The position numbers and the translations under genes are program-made. A stretch of 17,858 nucleotides of DNA. Source: Bremia lactucae (Eukaryota; Oomycota; Peronosporomycetes; Peronosporales; Peronosporaceae). The stretch is taken from the NCBI RefSeq assembly GCF_004359215.1, contig NC_090610.1:664830-682687 (forward strand), given 5' to 3'. How positions within the stretch are numbered: the stretch's first letter is position 1; every line of letters begins with the position of its first letter. Under the pieces are notes generated by a model. That model did no database searches. It saw only the letters and a list, made by a program, of their open reading frames with translations, and was not told where the DNA came from. This document shows positions 1 to 7,714 of the stretch, in pieces.

Positions 1-712
1 TCGACAAGTCACACTTCTGTACGATAATGCGCCTTCGCACATCCTTGGAGAGTTGAAAATCTCTAATGTTTAACTGATCCCGCTCCCGCCAAAACAACAT
101 TAAAGATCAGCCTATGGATGCTGGAGTAATTTCAGCTTTTACACGTCTTTAACGTCGCTATCAGCTGCTGGACGCGCTCGATCTGGATGAACAAAGGCGC
201 TACCAATATTTATATAGCTAATTAGCTTGCGGCAATACGCTGGAGCAAAGCTGAATGGTATTGACTGCCAGAATCGGTCATCGCTAATTGCTTGATTCAC
301 ACTGGACTCTTCGACAATCGAACTCAAGCGCGCAATGAAGCGGACCTCGACACAGATGAAGACGTAATCGAAAACGAACATCAAAATGCGACCGACGCCC
401 CTTCATATTCGCTATCCCGTGTCAGTCGAAATTTTTCTAAATCAAATCGAGGGAGGCGTAGGTTGAGTTGACGGACAACGAGCTGGTATAATTGGTGTTA
501 GGCCACGCAGACGAACAAGTCCCGAGGTTTCAGACGATGATGACGAGTCAGACGAAAAAAGTTTGCTTATTTCGGTGCAGCTGAATGCTGTGAGTTTTGT
601 AAGTACAATACTCAACGTCGGTAATGAAGATCAGATAGCAGTTCTGAAGGTCCTGTGTGATCTACAACGCAAAATTCGCACACAAAAACACGCCAGACAA
701 TCCAAGATGTAA
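1..712 (+). pseudogene. pogo/Tigger-type transposase, C-terminal part (copy 1)
   Basis: This is the 3' part of a DDE transposase of the Tc1/mariner superfamily, pogo/Tigger (CENP-B-like) branch. Such enzymes cut and reinsert DNA transposons in the nucleus. Starting mid-codon at position 1, the frame gives the second catalytic Asp (codon 23-25) in the motif LLYDNAPSH. The third follows in QPMDAGVI (codon 117-119), then RRYQLLDALDLDEQRRYQ, and a basic C-terminus ending at the TAA at 710-712. At least three frame changes and several stops (near 68, 165 and 216) interrupt it, so it cannot be functional. The upstream part lies outside the window; the equivalent is visible at 13180-13718. Family assignment rests on motifs read by eye. 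Confidence 0.75.
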
Positions 713-1110
713 CGGGCACCATTCACTGTTATATATAGAGACCTTTTCCAAAATAATATTCTGCTAGAATCTTACAAAGTATCAGATACCAGAGGACATC
801 GGTGATGGCCATAGGAACGGCATTGGTAGACCTCAAAAGTATAGTACAACAGGATATTTTTTTGGAGGATCATTTATCGGAGGTTAGACGTAGATAGAAT
901 TTTTAATAGGCAAAAGAATCTATTTATTTAAAGCCTCGAAGGTACATTTTCTAACATGCCCATCAGACGCAGCAAAAGCGGTAAAAATGAAATGAATTTG
1001 AAATGCAAATCATACGCAAGCTTATGATATGTAAGGTGGAGCAGGACCAGTTAGTACGAAAGCGAAGAGGTGAATGCATCTACTTGAGTCTAAGAGCATA
1101 TCTCGAGTCC
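713..1110. other. Intergenic interval with no gene recognised
   Basis: This AT-rich stretch lies between the end of the transposase relic and the stop codon of the synthetase, so it presumably holds the synthetase 3' UTR. I see no conserved protein motif, RNA gene or long repeat. The 65-codon plus-strand ORF at 1003-1200 runs into the antisense of the synthetase and is not supported. Confidence 0.6.
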
Positions 1111-2718
1111 TTAAGGAAAGAGTCGCTTCGGATCACGTGGAAACATGGAGGCCTTACGGATGTTGCCCAGTCCCAAGTAAAGCATGACAACCCGCTCTAA
1201 ACCAATACCACCTCCACCATGTGGAAGCGCACCAAGTCGAAACGAATCGATGTAATTGCGCATGGATTCTTGTGGCACACCTAGCTCGTCCATGCGTTGA
1301 ATAAGAAGCTTGGGATCGTGCACACGCTGCGCGCCAGAAACGATTTCTTCGCCACGAATCATCATGTCATACGAGTTGCTCCAACGCTTGTCTTTAGGAT
1401 CCGGCATCGTGTAAAACGGACGCACAGCCAGAGGAAACTTATCGAGGATGTAGAAGTCGGTTGCATACTTTTCCTTGACAAGGCGGCCGAGCCACTTTTC
1501 GTTCTCAGTGCTCAAGTCATCCTCGGGATCTTGATCGGCACCTGCGTCTTTCAGCATCTTCACACCCTCCTCAAAACTAATAATAAGCGAGGGTTTCAAG
1601 TATTGAAGCGGTTCAAATGGATGCTGTTCATTAATAATAGACAATTCTTTGGCATATCGTTGATTAAGACCATCAAAGATATAGATGAACAGGTCCGAAA
1701 ACACCTCCAGCACTTCATGGTAGTGCTCTTTAATAGTCATCTCCAGATCAAGCCCCACAAACTCGCACATGTGACGGTGTGTGTTCGAATTCTCGGCACG
1801 AAATACAGGGCCAATTTCGAAAACGCGTTCAAGGCCAGCGACAGCACAAGCCATTTGCTTGTACGTCTGGGGACTTTGAGCCAACGCAGCATCTTGGTCA
1901 AAATATTTGAGCGTAAAACAATTCGCACCACTCTCTGAGGCGCCACCCACGAGCTTGGGGGTGTGGATTTCGACAAAATCTCTATCTACGAGAAATTCGC
2001 GAAACAGATGTCCTACGGCGGCCTGAATGCGCATAATGCACTGGTTTGCAGGCGTCCGCAAGTCAAGTGGGCGAGTGTTAAGACGGGTTTCTATACCCAC
2101 ATTCACATAGCCGGAACCCTTGGCTTTGACAATGGCATCAGGACGGGCAGCGTCCTCTACTTGAAATGGAAGTTCGGACAAAGCTTTGCTAACGACAAAG
2201 AACTTCTCGACGTCCAGCTCCACATCTTTCTGTGTGGTACTAAGCACAGGCCTTTCGGGCACACGAAGCGTAACGAACACGTCGACGACAGATTCCTTCG
2301 ATACACCGGCTGCATACTTGATCATGGGCCGCGAAACTATGTCACTTTCGTGCAAGGTAGCTTGAATAGTGGCCGTCTGCTCGCGCAAAGTGACGAATGC
2401 GATCTTTGACTTGGCACGCAAAGCCTGCAAATAACCTCGTACCCAGAAGCTTTGGCCTTGTAGCTCCGGATTTAAATCCTTTATTCTACAGAAATTGGAA
2501 GAATTGCACAAAATTTTAGCTTGACTGCTATGAAAGGAGAAATTATTGACCACTTACGACTTGTAGTCGTGCAATGGGCGCTCCTGCGACTGGACAAGTG
2601 GTAAATCGCCATAAGATTCGGTGAGAGAAGGTGCAGAAGCTTCTGTGGTAGCTTTTTGGCGCTCAAGAATACGTAGCTCCTTCTTGGTGAGTTTCTTTGG
2701 ATGCGTCGCGTCAGCCAT
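1111..2718 (-). CDS. Aspartyl-tRNA synthetase, cytosolic (copy 1), two exons
   Basis: This enzyme charges tRNA-Asp with aspartate using ATP, in the cytosol. Exon 1 is 2718-2558 and exon 2 is 2485-1111, joined across a 72-bp intron. The spliced length is 1536 nt, an exact multiple of three, encoding 511 residues; human DARS1 has 501. Domains: a lysine-rich N-terminal extension typical of eukaryotic AspRS (about residues 1-55), an OB-fold anticodon-binding domain (about 63-150), and a class IIb catalytic core. Core motifs are motif 1 (FLVDRDFVEIHTPKL, 218-232), QSPQTYKQM (257-265), motif 2 (FRAENSNTHRH, from 282) and motif 3 (GGGGIGLERV, 477-486). The C-terminus MFPRDPKRLFP matches the eukaryotic family. 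The ATG at 2718-2716 is chosen because it gives the lysine-rich extension in frame; an ATG at 2553 lies in the intron. No lesion is seen. Confidence 0.96.
2486..2557 (-). other. Spliceosomal intron of AspRS (copy 1)
   Basis: The donor GTAAGT begins at 2557 and the acceptor TTTCTGTAG ends at 2486, on the minus strand. Removing these 72 nt rejoins codon 54 (TC|A, Ser) and restores a continuous frame from the lysine-rich N-terminus into IKDLNPEL. The stretch would read through without a stop in the exon 2 frame, so unspliced RNA would mimic a shorter ORF starting at 2553. Confidence 0.9.
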
Positions 2719-2855
2719 CGTGTGTAATTGTTTAATTCCAGCCTTTAAATTATGTGATGTAGAAGAAATTATTCACGAATTAAACCGTAAAATTTTACGC
2801 ATTTTCATTCGAATACTGAAATATGAATTTTAGTCAGGACACATTACGACCACCC
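2719..2855 (-). promoter_or_regulatory. Likely AspRS 5' UTR and core promoter (copy 1)
   Basis: This AT-rich interval directly precedes the AspRS start codon. Hairpin-rich sequence resembling the neighbouring retroelement begins near 2860, which leaves only about 140 bp of unique upstream DNA. I could not recognise a confident oomycete initiator or TATA element, so the call rests on position alone. Confidence 0.4.
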
Positions 2856-3303
2856 GATATTGATGTCTAGCATCAAGCCGTCTTAATTCTTAGTCATGTT
2901 GTTAAGTGTTACAAACACTTGACATAAATCATCTCATGAAGCTCATGAGCTTTATTAACGCAGATTGGCGGTCGTCGTCCTTTAAATGGAAAACTTACGT
3001 TATAGTAAGAATTCTGTGCTGGTGGTGTAACGGGGTATATCATTACATAAACTAACACTTAAAGGTTGTTAATTAATATATTATCTAAAAGGTGCATCAT
3101 ATTTGGAGAATATTATCGTATTTAGTAATATTGAATAAGCTTATCTATGGTCGATATAGGTCATTATATCTACTTGCTCCGCGTTAGCACTGGACGCGCG
3201 CAAAGAGAGACAGATAAGACTTTATTACACGTTTTGAATTAGCATACAATTAAGTTAGTAATAAATAGATATAAAACAGAAGAGCTCAATTATAACAAAT
3301 ACA
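2856..3303 (+). mobile_element. LTR-like, hairpin-bearing flank of element A
   Basis: An 11-pair stem lies at 2900-2910/2914-2924 with one G.U pair, and a self-complementary stretch at 2936-2955 contains a 14-bp perfect palindrome (2939-2952). A candidate LTR spans 3026-3303: it begins TGTAAC, ends in TACA (the usual TG...CA form) and is AT-rich like a promoter/terminator region. No second matching LTR was found in the window downstream of element A, so the LTR call is tentative. An identical copy lies at 16574-17021. Confidence 0.35.
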
Positions 3304-3558
3304 ATTTACTTTTAACCCTCTTTAAAGACATGGACGTGTTAGATGATAATGGAAATCCGTATCGCGTTTCGCGTGATAGCTACTCCTTTCTAAGTGACAT
3401 AGAAATGAGGGCAACGGTCGCGGGCCTACGTTGTTGCGAAATCGCAACAGCGAGGCGGACCGCCAAAAAACGGTTGGGGTCAGTAGGGGCGCAACACCCT
3501 ACTGATCGAGCAACTCAAGAGAATTTGCAAATCACTTGACTTAAGTTGCTCCATACAC

Positions 3559-3580
3559 ATATATATATATATATATATAT
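3559..3580. repeat. (AT)11 microsatellite (copy 1)
   Basis: Eleven uninterrupted AT units lie inside the former Gag-protease sequence. The same number occurs in the second copy at 17277-17298, which matters because such tracts change length quickly. Confidence 0.97.
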
Positions 3581-3863
3581 CTGCACCTGGTGATGAGGTA
3601 TCCCTCATCACCTTGAAATTAAAAGTGACAGATGATTTGTCACTCAGAGCCCTAGTGGACTGTCGGGCGTCGAATAACTTTATTTTCGCCAATCGCTAGA
3701 GGGTCGTAGGCTCAAATATGTTGAGCGCGACATCCCTCCAACGAGGATCACGGTGCGTCTAGCGAGAGGCGCATCGATAATAGTGATGAAACGACATGGG
3801 AAATTTCACTCCACGTTAAAAGATTTACGGTACGATGATGATTTCATCGTACTGGATTTTGAT

Positions 3864-3881
3864 GACAAATTTGACAAATTT
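3864..3881 (+). repeat. 9-bp tandem duplication in element A protease
   Basis: GACAAATTT occurs twice in tandem and codes a repeated DKF in the protease strand. The related copy near 17582-17596 has a single, altered version, so the duplication is specific to element A. Confidence 0.85.
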
Positions 3882-3966
3882 GATGTCATCCTAGCTTTAC
3901 CTTGGCTCAGAAAATATGAGTTAAGAATCAGCTGGCAGCATTGATCCGTGAAGATGCCTGCCACTT

Positions 3967-3992
3967 GTTCATCAGATGGCCATCTGATGAAC
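3967..3992 (+). repeat. 26-bp perfect palindrome inside protease coding sequence
   Basis: The arm GTTCATCAGATGG (3967-3979) is followed immediately by its exact reverse complement (3980-3992), with no spacer. It encodes SSDGHLMN in the post-protease segment. In copy A' (17676-17701) one C is T (17693), turning a G-C pair into G.U. Confidence 0.97.
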
Positions 3993-4273
3993 GTCTTGGA
4001 GCGTCCAAAAGCGTGTGGGTGTACTACGAGTGAGCGCGATGGCCTCACTTGTGGTACGGTAGTTAGTACGACTGCACAAGATCTCAGTGTGATTACAAAT
4101 CACCCTGTGGAGTCAGCTGCCGGCGGCTGCGCTAATGCACAGGCAGCGCCGAAGGTCCACCACTCGAAAAAGTCGAGTGGATTGAGACATTAATGTACGT
4201 CTAGCGGGCGACATTCAAGAAAGATACCGTTGTCCCATAGGGACAACACGATGATGCTAGGTCGAGTAGAGAG

Positions 4274-4858
4274 TTGACTGTAGAGGACCCGACTGTGATA
4301 GCGCAATCACACTCGGAAGACGTTGAGGGAATAAGGCCCCACGTACTTGAGGAGAAATCTCCTCAAATAGTTAATGTTGAAGTGACTAGACTTCAAGATC
4401 CCGAGGGATTAATCCCTCGGCAGCCTGTGGATAAATCTCAGGAAGAAACCGAGACATTAAACGTCTTGATTAATGACGGTTCAAGAGTAGGCGCTTATAC
4501 TCTTGATCTGTATGCGCCTCCGAAGTTAACTTCGGAGGTAACTCAATTACCAACCCTAGAACCTAAGCGGTTCTTGAGAGATCTGCATGGTGGTAAAATC
4601 AAGCAGATCTGCGTACTCGTCACAGAGGACGATTACGTAACCGACATTCGGTCAGCGGTAATTTTTGCAGAGAACGAACGGGTTCTCAGCAGCTCATCGA
4701 TGGACGAAAGTGTCCTCGATGTGAAGATTTGGATGGAACGTCTTAGATCCCAATCCTGGGAGTCTTTGAAGACAAACCTTTTATACAAGATGTCTTCCCT
4801 GAATCAGAATAGTGCGAGTTGCCTGAGAATTAAGGTTACTAGACACAAATCGACCTGA
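4274..4858 (+). pseudogene. Element A protease-to-RT connector, open fragment
   Basis: A 194-codon open frame between protease and reverse transcriptase. It is acidic and Ser/Thr/Val-rich, with the recognisable pre-RT connector segments LNVLINDGSRVGAYTLDLY, LPTLEPKRFLRDLHGGKI and SSSSMDESVLDVKI. A similar SSSTMDES segment occurs in the same place in element D (about 12640 on the minus strand). The frame is lost at the stop at 4856-4858, while the RT frame resumes at about 4852 in another register, so a small indel separates them. No catalytic function is known for this linker. The 22-bp palindrome at 4517-4538 and the 20-bp palindrome at 4401-4420 lie inside it. Confidence 0.7.
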
Positions 4859-5448
4859 TACCCGGTTCGAAATACTGTGTCATGAAGCAGTTGGCATTGC
4901 CTCATGAGCAAGTATTAGCGATCGACAAATTCTTTGCCGATTGCTTAGCAGCGGGCCATTTATGGAAGTCAACCCACTCACATAGCTCTCTGACCTTCTG
5001 CGTGCGTAAAGCAACAGGAGGGTGGCGGATTGTGCATGAGTTCAATAACTTGATCTCTGCAACGGGTCGGGCTCAAATACCGATACCACGAAAAAACATA
5101 ATCATTGATGGTATGTCAAAAAGTACGATCTTTTCGTCAATGGATCTGATGGATAGATTCTATCAGATCCCAATGCGTAAACAGGATCTCCCGTTCACAG
5201 AAGTAAGCACCCCAAGCGGAATGCTACGAGAGTGGCTGATTATCCCACAGGGGCTAAGTAATGTCCCTGCGAGATAACAAAGATCTGTAATCAATCTGTT
5301 GAGATCGGTGCAGAATTTTGCACCGAGTTATTTTGATGACGTCTTCGTTCGTAGCAGAGCCATAAAAGAAAGTCGGACGTTGTAGTACGCCGTACTCACG
5401 TCCGAAAGATCTCACACTTATGCGTAAGCACAAAGTTATGCAAATCAC
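4852..5448 (+). pseudogene. Element A reverse transcriptase, broken
   Basis: Reverse transcriptase copies element RNA into cDNA in the cytosol. Visible in order: DLIPGSKYCVMKQLALPHEQ, TFCVRKATGGWRIVHEFNN, IPIPRKNIIIDGMSKS, then SSMDLMDRFYQIPM with the first catalytic Asp (codon 5143-5145), and STPSGMLREWLIIPQGLSNVPA. A frame change and stop follow at 5275. In a shifted frame VINLLRSVQNFAPSYFDDVFV keeps the catalytic YFDD box (5329-5340). A stop (about 5383) and further shifts follow. The active-site residues survive but the protein cannot be made intact. The 12-pair hairpin at 5142-5170 sits on the first catalytic motif. Confidence 0.85.
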
Positions 5449-6122
5449 AAGAAGTGGATATTCGCTGCAAGCAAAATACTACTTCTTGGGTGCATCTTGG
5501 GTAAAGAAGGTGTGCGCCCTGATCCGAAATATGAAGGCAATCACCGAATGGCCTGTGCCAGCCGATTCAAAGGGACTTCGAAAGTTCCTCGGCTTAGCGG
5601 CGTACTTACATAAGTACATCCGCTATCATGCCGAAAAGACAATACATAATTCTTCTACATTCAAGAAAATGTAAAAAGTTCATGAAACGCTGATTGTCAG
5701 CGTTCCTTTGAGGGCATTAAGCAAAGCTTGTTTGGAATTCCCAATCCTGGCGATTGCTAGTGGTCTATGACGCCAGCGATTTTGCAATCGGTTGTGCGTA
5801 AATGCAATATGATATAGACGGCGCAGAGCGCATTGTCCTCACCATGAAATATGAAGTAGCTAATTTTAGGGTCTATCTCTTGGGAGATAAACCGTTCATC
5901 GTAAATACGGACCATGCGTCTTTACGCACGGCTGTAAACAGTTCGCACCTCTCGCAAAGGATGGCGAGAGTGAAGTATAAACCAAGACGACTTAACGTCG
6001 TCGCTGATGCCTTTTCGCGCCGGCCCAATTTTGAACAGGCTACGCAAATCAACAGTGAGCATAAGACCACTGTTTTCTCAATAAGTGTACCGTCGTTAAC
6101 ATTACTTGACGACGTTAGATAA
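5449..6122 (+). pseudogene. Element A RT thumb and RNase H, broken
   Basis: The segment starts with RT connection sequence in shifting frames (GCILGKEGVRPDP, then KGLRKFLGLAAYLHKY). It continues with RNase H-like DASDFAIGCA, interrupted by a TAA at about 5800, and then MQYDIDGAERIV, FRVYLLGDKPFIVNTDHASLRTAVNS and LNVVADAFSRRPNF. Compared with element D and the family pattern, short internal deletions lie after GAERIV and after QRMARV. RNase H would remove the RNA template during reverse transcription; here it is not functional. The frame ends at the TAA at 6120-6122. Confidence 0.78.
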
Positions 6123-6289
6123 GCTTATCAAGAAGATAAGGCTCTTAAAGGGTTGATGGATTACCTTACAGATCCATTCCAATAATCCTAGAAAGATTTT
6201 TGACATTGTATCGATCCTCAACAGATCTATATAGAACACGCAATGGTTTGTTTTATTAAACAGCCATTGCTGGCGACACACCTCGTGTC

Positions 6290-6780
6290 GTCATCCCTAC
6301 CCCAAAAAATTTGCGATTACGCATTATGTATGAGTCCCTCGATGCACCAAAAAGTGGTCATCGTGTACATGAGGAGACTTATCTCATGATAAGTCGCGCC
6401 TTTTACTGGCCACGCCAGTGTGAGTTCGTCCGCAGGTACGTACGTGCTTGCAAATTTTGTCAACGGGTAAAGCCCAGTACCTCGTCCCGTGCTCCATTAA
6501 AACCTCTGCTTGTTATGGCAGAGTGTTGGCAAAATCCGTATCTATGGGTGATGTCTTCGGATTCCCCGAAGACAACCAAAAGAATTATTATATTCTCGTT
6601 TTCGTTGATCGTTTTAGCAAGATGGTATATTTTTGTGCCGTCCCGGAGTCGATCACAGACAAAGGCTGTGCTCGTGTCTTTGCTGACACGATAGTTCGAC
6701 TTCATGGGTACCCCGTGAGCTGGTCTCAGATCGAGACCCTTAATTTACAGCGTAAATGTTTCGTGCTTTTGCACATATAA
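6290..6780 (+). pseudogene. Element A integrase, N-terminal part, broken and truncated
   Basis: LRLRIMYESLDAPKSGHRVHEETYL and CKFCQRVKP form the H2C2 zinc-binding domain. The first His, usually in a CHDAP or SHDAP context (compare SHDAP in element D), is Leu here. One frame then runs to a stop at 6694 and another carries VFGFPED and ILVFVDRFSKMVYFCAVPESITDKG of the catalytic core. It ends with unrelated residues before the TAA at 6778. The second half of the core, with the catalytic Glu, and the C-terminal domain are absent. Beyond 6780 the sequence has no match to the element. Confidence 0.78.
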
Positions 6781-6843
6781 CATCTATGGATGTTCTTATG
6801 CTGTTCCACAGCTTGAAGTGCTTCTTCTCCTTTCTTACAAGGC
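6781..6843. other. Short junction between element A and Gag fragment B
   Basis: This junction separates the truncated plus-strand integrase of A from the truncated minus-strand Gag of B. Nothing recognisable is present, and no target-site duplication was identified. Confidence 0.5.
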
Positions 6844-7654
6844 TTAGATCAATGGGTTACGGCCTATTAGACGGTACTTATGTGTCGAAGAGCTTGTACG
6901 GTAACCAGGCGCGCTAGCACGAGCAGACTTAAAGTCTAATTCAGCGCGTAGCGCTATGGTAACTGCATTTTTCAAAGTAGCAGGGTGGGATTGGAATAAT
7001 TTCGTCTGAGCAACTTCCTCAGTGAGACCCCCCACAAAGATTGTTTCGGCAATTGCTTCTTGTACCGGGTCTTGATGCATAGATGCAATGAGAGTTCTCA
7101 ACTCCAGGACATATCCCCCTAGGGCTCGTTTACCCTATCGAGTCGCTATGAGCCGTGATGCATGCGAAAAACCAGATCAGGCGGTGCAAACATGCCGGTG
7201 ATTTGCTACTTCAGTGAATGCCATGAGGAAAAAAAGCGTCGTTTGTGGACGTGCTGCACGGGAGTGCCCACTCCATCGCTCTACCTCCGAGCTTAAAATT
7301 AGCCATAGCCACCTATAGTAGTTCTGTTAAGAAAAGGCAGAGTAAATGGACATTTGCATCTGCTTGATCCAAAAAGGTAGATTTTCTCCCACTTTTCCTC
7401 AAATGGCTTCACATTGACAACTAAAAAGCAAGCCTTAGGCTTTGAATCAGGTACAGAGATGTACCGAGTTGGCATAGAAGCCGCAAGGTCTGTCAAAATC
7501 AAAGAAGATTCATGTTGCATGAAAACTTCAAGCCTTGCATGCAGGACCTCTGGTCCCTGGGGCATAATGACTCTATATGTTGAAGCCCGAATAAAGCTTT
7601 GAGCTGGTCATACGCTATGTGTTGCGCCTCTGAAAGATCTGGAAATGTTTCCAT
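6844..7654 (-). pseudogene. Gag fragment B of a Ty3/Gypsy element
   Basis: Gag forms the capsid shell that packages element RNA. On the minus strand a start at 7654-7652 gives METFPDLSEAQHIAYDQLKALFG. After a frame change come KACFLVVNVKPFEEKWE and, in another frame, WIKQMQMSIYSAFLNRTTI. The end carries YVLELRTLIASMHQDPVQEA, IFVGGLTEEVAQTKLFQSHPA and AVTIALRAELDFKSARAS, the capsid C-terminal region typical of oomycete Gypsy Gag. At least two frameshifts and stops disrupt it. It ends at 6844 without a visible CCHC knuckle or protease, so it is a truncated relic. Its relation to element D, in the same orientation, is undecided. Confidence 0.65.
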
Positions 7655-7714
7655 TTCAGTGAAAGCTTAGTCTTATGTAGACTTAGGCGTAGATTGACTA
7701 CGAGTGCTTCCAGG

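Larger units (their letters stand above)
1..3828. repeat. Long direct repeat, copy 1 (pogo fragment, AspRS gene, start of Gypsy A)
   Basis: This segment recurs at 13719-17546 with a constant offset of 13718. Spot comparison along its length, the identical predicted proteins, and an AT microsatellite of identical length (3559-3580 and 17277-17298) show no difference. The first mismatch I find is G at 3829 against A at 17547. The left end is the window edge and falls inside a transposase codon, so the repeat probably starts further left. Seen directly: the near-perfect identity. Inferred: a very recent duplication or an assembly artefact. Confidence 0.93.
3330..4193 (+). pseudogene. Element A Gag end and aspartic protease, broken
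   Basis: A 69-codon frame from ATG 3330 probably represents the Gag/protease linker. After the AT microsatellite the frame ALVDCRASNNFI (about 3648-3683) matches the retropepsin active site, but the position normally Gly after the catalytic D-(S/T/C) is Arg. Two extra T bases near 3684 shift the frame before EGRRLKYVERDIPPTRI. The frame then carries RYDDDFIVLDFDDKFD and ILALPWLRKY, the second conserved protease strand. A TGA at 3942-3944 replaces the CGA (Arg) present in the related copy at 17650-17652. The frame continues through KMPATCSSDGHLMNVLERP to a stop at 4191. The protease is certainly dead. Confidence 0.78.
3433..6757 (+). repeat. Hairpin-saturated former coding region of element A
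   Basis: Stems read by eye (5' arm/3' arm): 3480-3488/3497-3505, 3589-3598/3603-3612, 3828-3838/3844-3854, 3967-3979/3980-3992, 4021-4034/4044-4057, 4160-4167/4173-4180, 4229-4236/4240-4247, 4347-4355/4358-4366, 4401-4410/4411-4420, 4481-4489/4498-4506, 4517-4527/4528-4538, 4579-4586/4603-4610, 4695-4705/4712-4721, 4917-4929/4933-4945, 5142-5153/5159-5170, 5305-5312/5319-5326, 5373-5380/5398-5405, 5571-5578/5582-5589, 5686-5693/5697-5704, 6091-6099/6106-6114, 6240-6253/6258-6270, 6271-6279/6285-6293, 6376-6383/6388-6395, 6552-6560/6566-6574. Seven-pair stems: 3433/3442, 3624/3638, 4377/4390, 4768/4791, 5949/5964, 6051/6068, 6672/6685 (arm starts). Loops are mostly 0-8 nt. The sequence codes recognisable protein throughout. 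Confidence 0.85.
3330..6780 (+). mobile_element. Degenerate Ty3/Gypsy retrotransposon A
   Basis: In order on the plus strand this element shows a Gag/protease junction, an aspartic protease, a connector, reverse transcriptase with YFDD, RNase H, and the zinc-binding and N-terminal core parts of integrase. This PR-RT-RH-IN order is the Ty3/Gypsy order. Every domain is interrupted by stops or frameshifts, most of Gag is missing at the 5' side, and the integrase is cut off near 6780. No 3' LTR is seen next to it. It differs from element D in sequence and in being packed with short hairpins, described separately. Confidence 0.88.

Noticed and set aside
713..1110. Terminal inverted repeat of the pogo-like transposon
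   Set aside because: I looked for a repeat paired with sequence upstream of 13180 and found none by eye, so the ends of the DNA transposon cannot be placed.
1003..1200. Plus-strand 65-codon ORF near the AspRS 3' end
   Set aside because: Half of it is antisense to the AspRS C-terminus and the rest is AT-rich flank without motif.
1297..2409. Plus-strand ORFs of 213 and 148 codons opposite the synthetase
   Set aside because: They are antisense shadows of the well-supported minus-strand AspRS exon and have no recognisable motif. The same applies to the duplicates at 15015-16127.
2486..2557. Met at 2553 as the AspRS start (480 codons)
   Set aside because: It lies inside a GT-AG intron. Splicing gives an in-frame lysine-rich eukaryotic N-terminus and a length divisible by three.
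3330..3539. Independent small protein of 69 residues
   Set aside because: It sits directly before the protease frame of element A, at the place expected for the Gag-protease linker, and has no own stop-to-promoter context.
3433..6757. Hairpins as microRNA genes, a CRISPR array or transcription terminators
   Set aside because: Arms of 7-14 pairs are too short for typical miRNA precursors. The stems differ from one another, so there is no repeated unit as in CRISPR. They lie inside former coding sequence of a eukaryotic element, so bacterial-type terminators do not apply.
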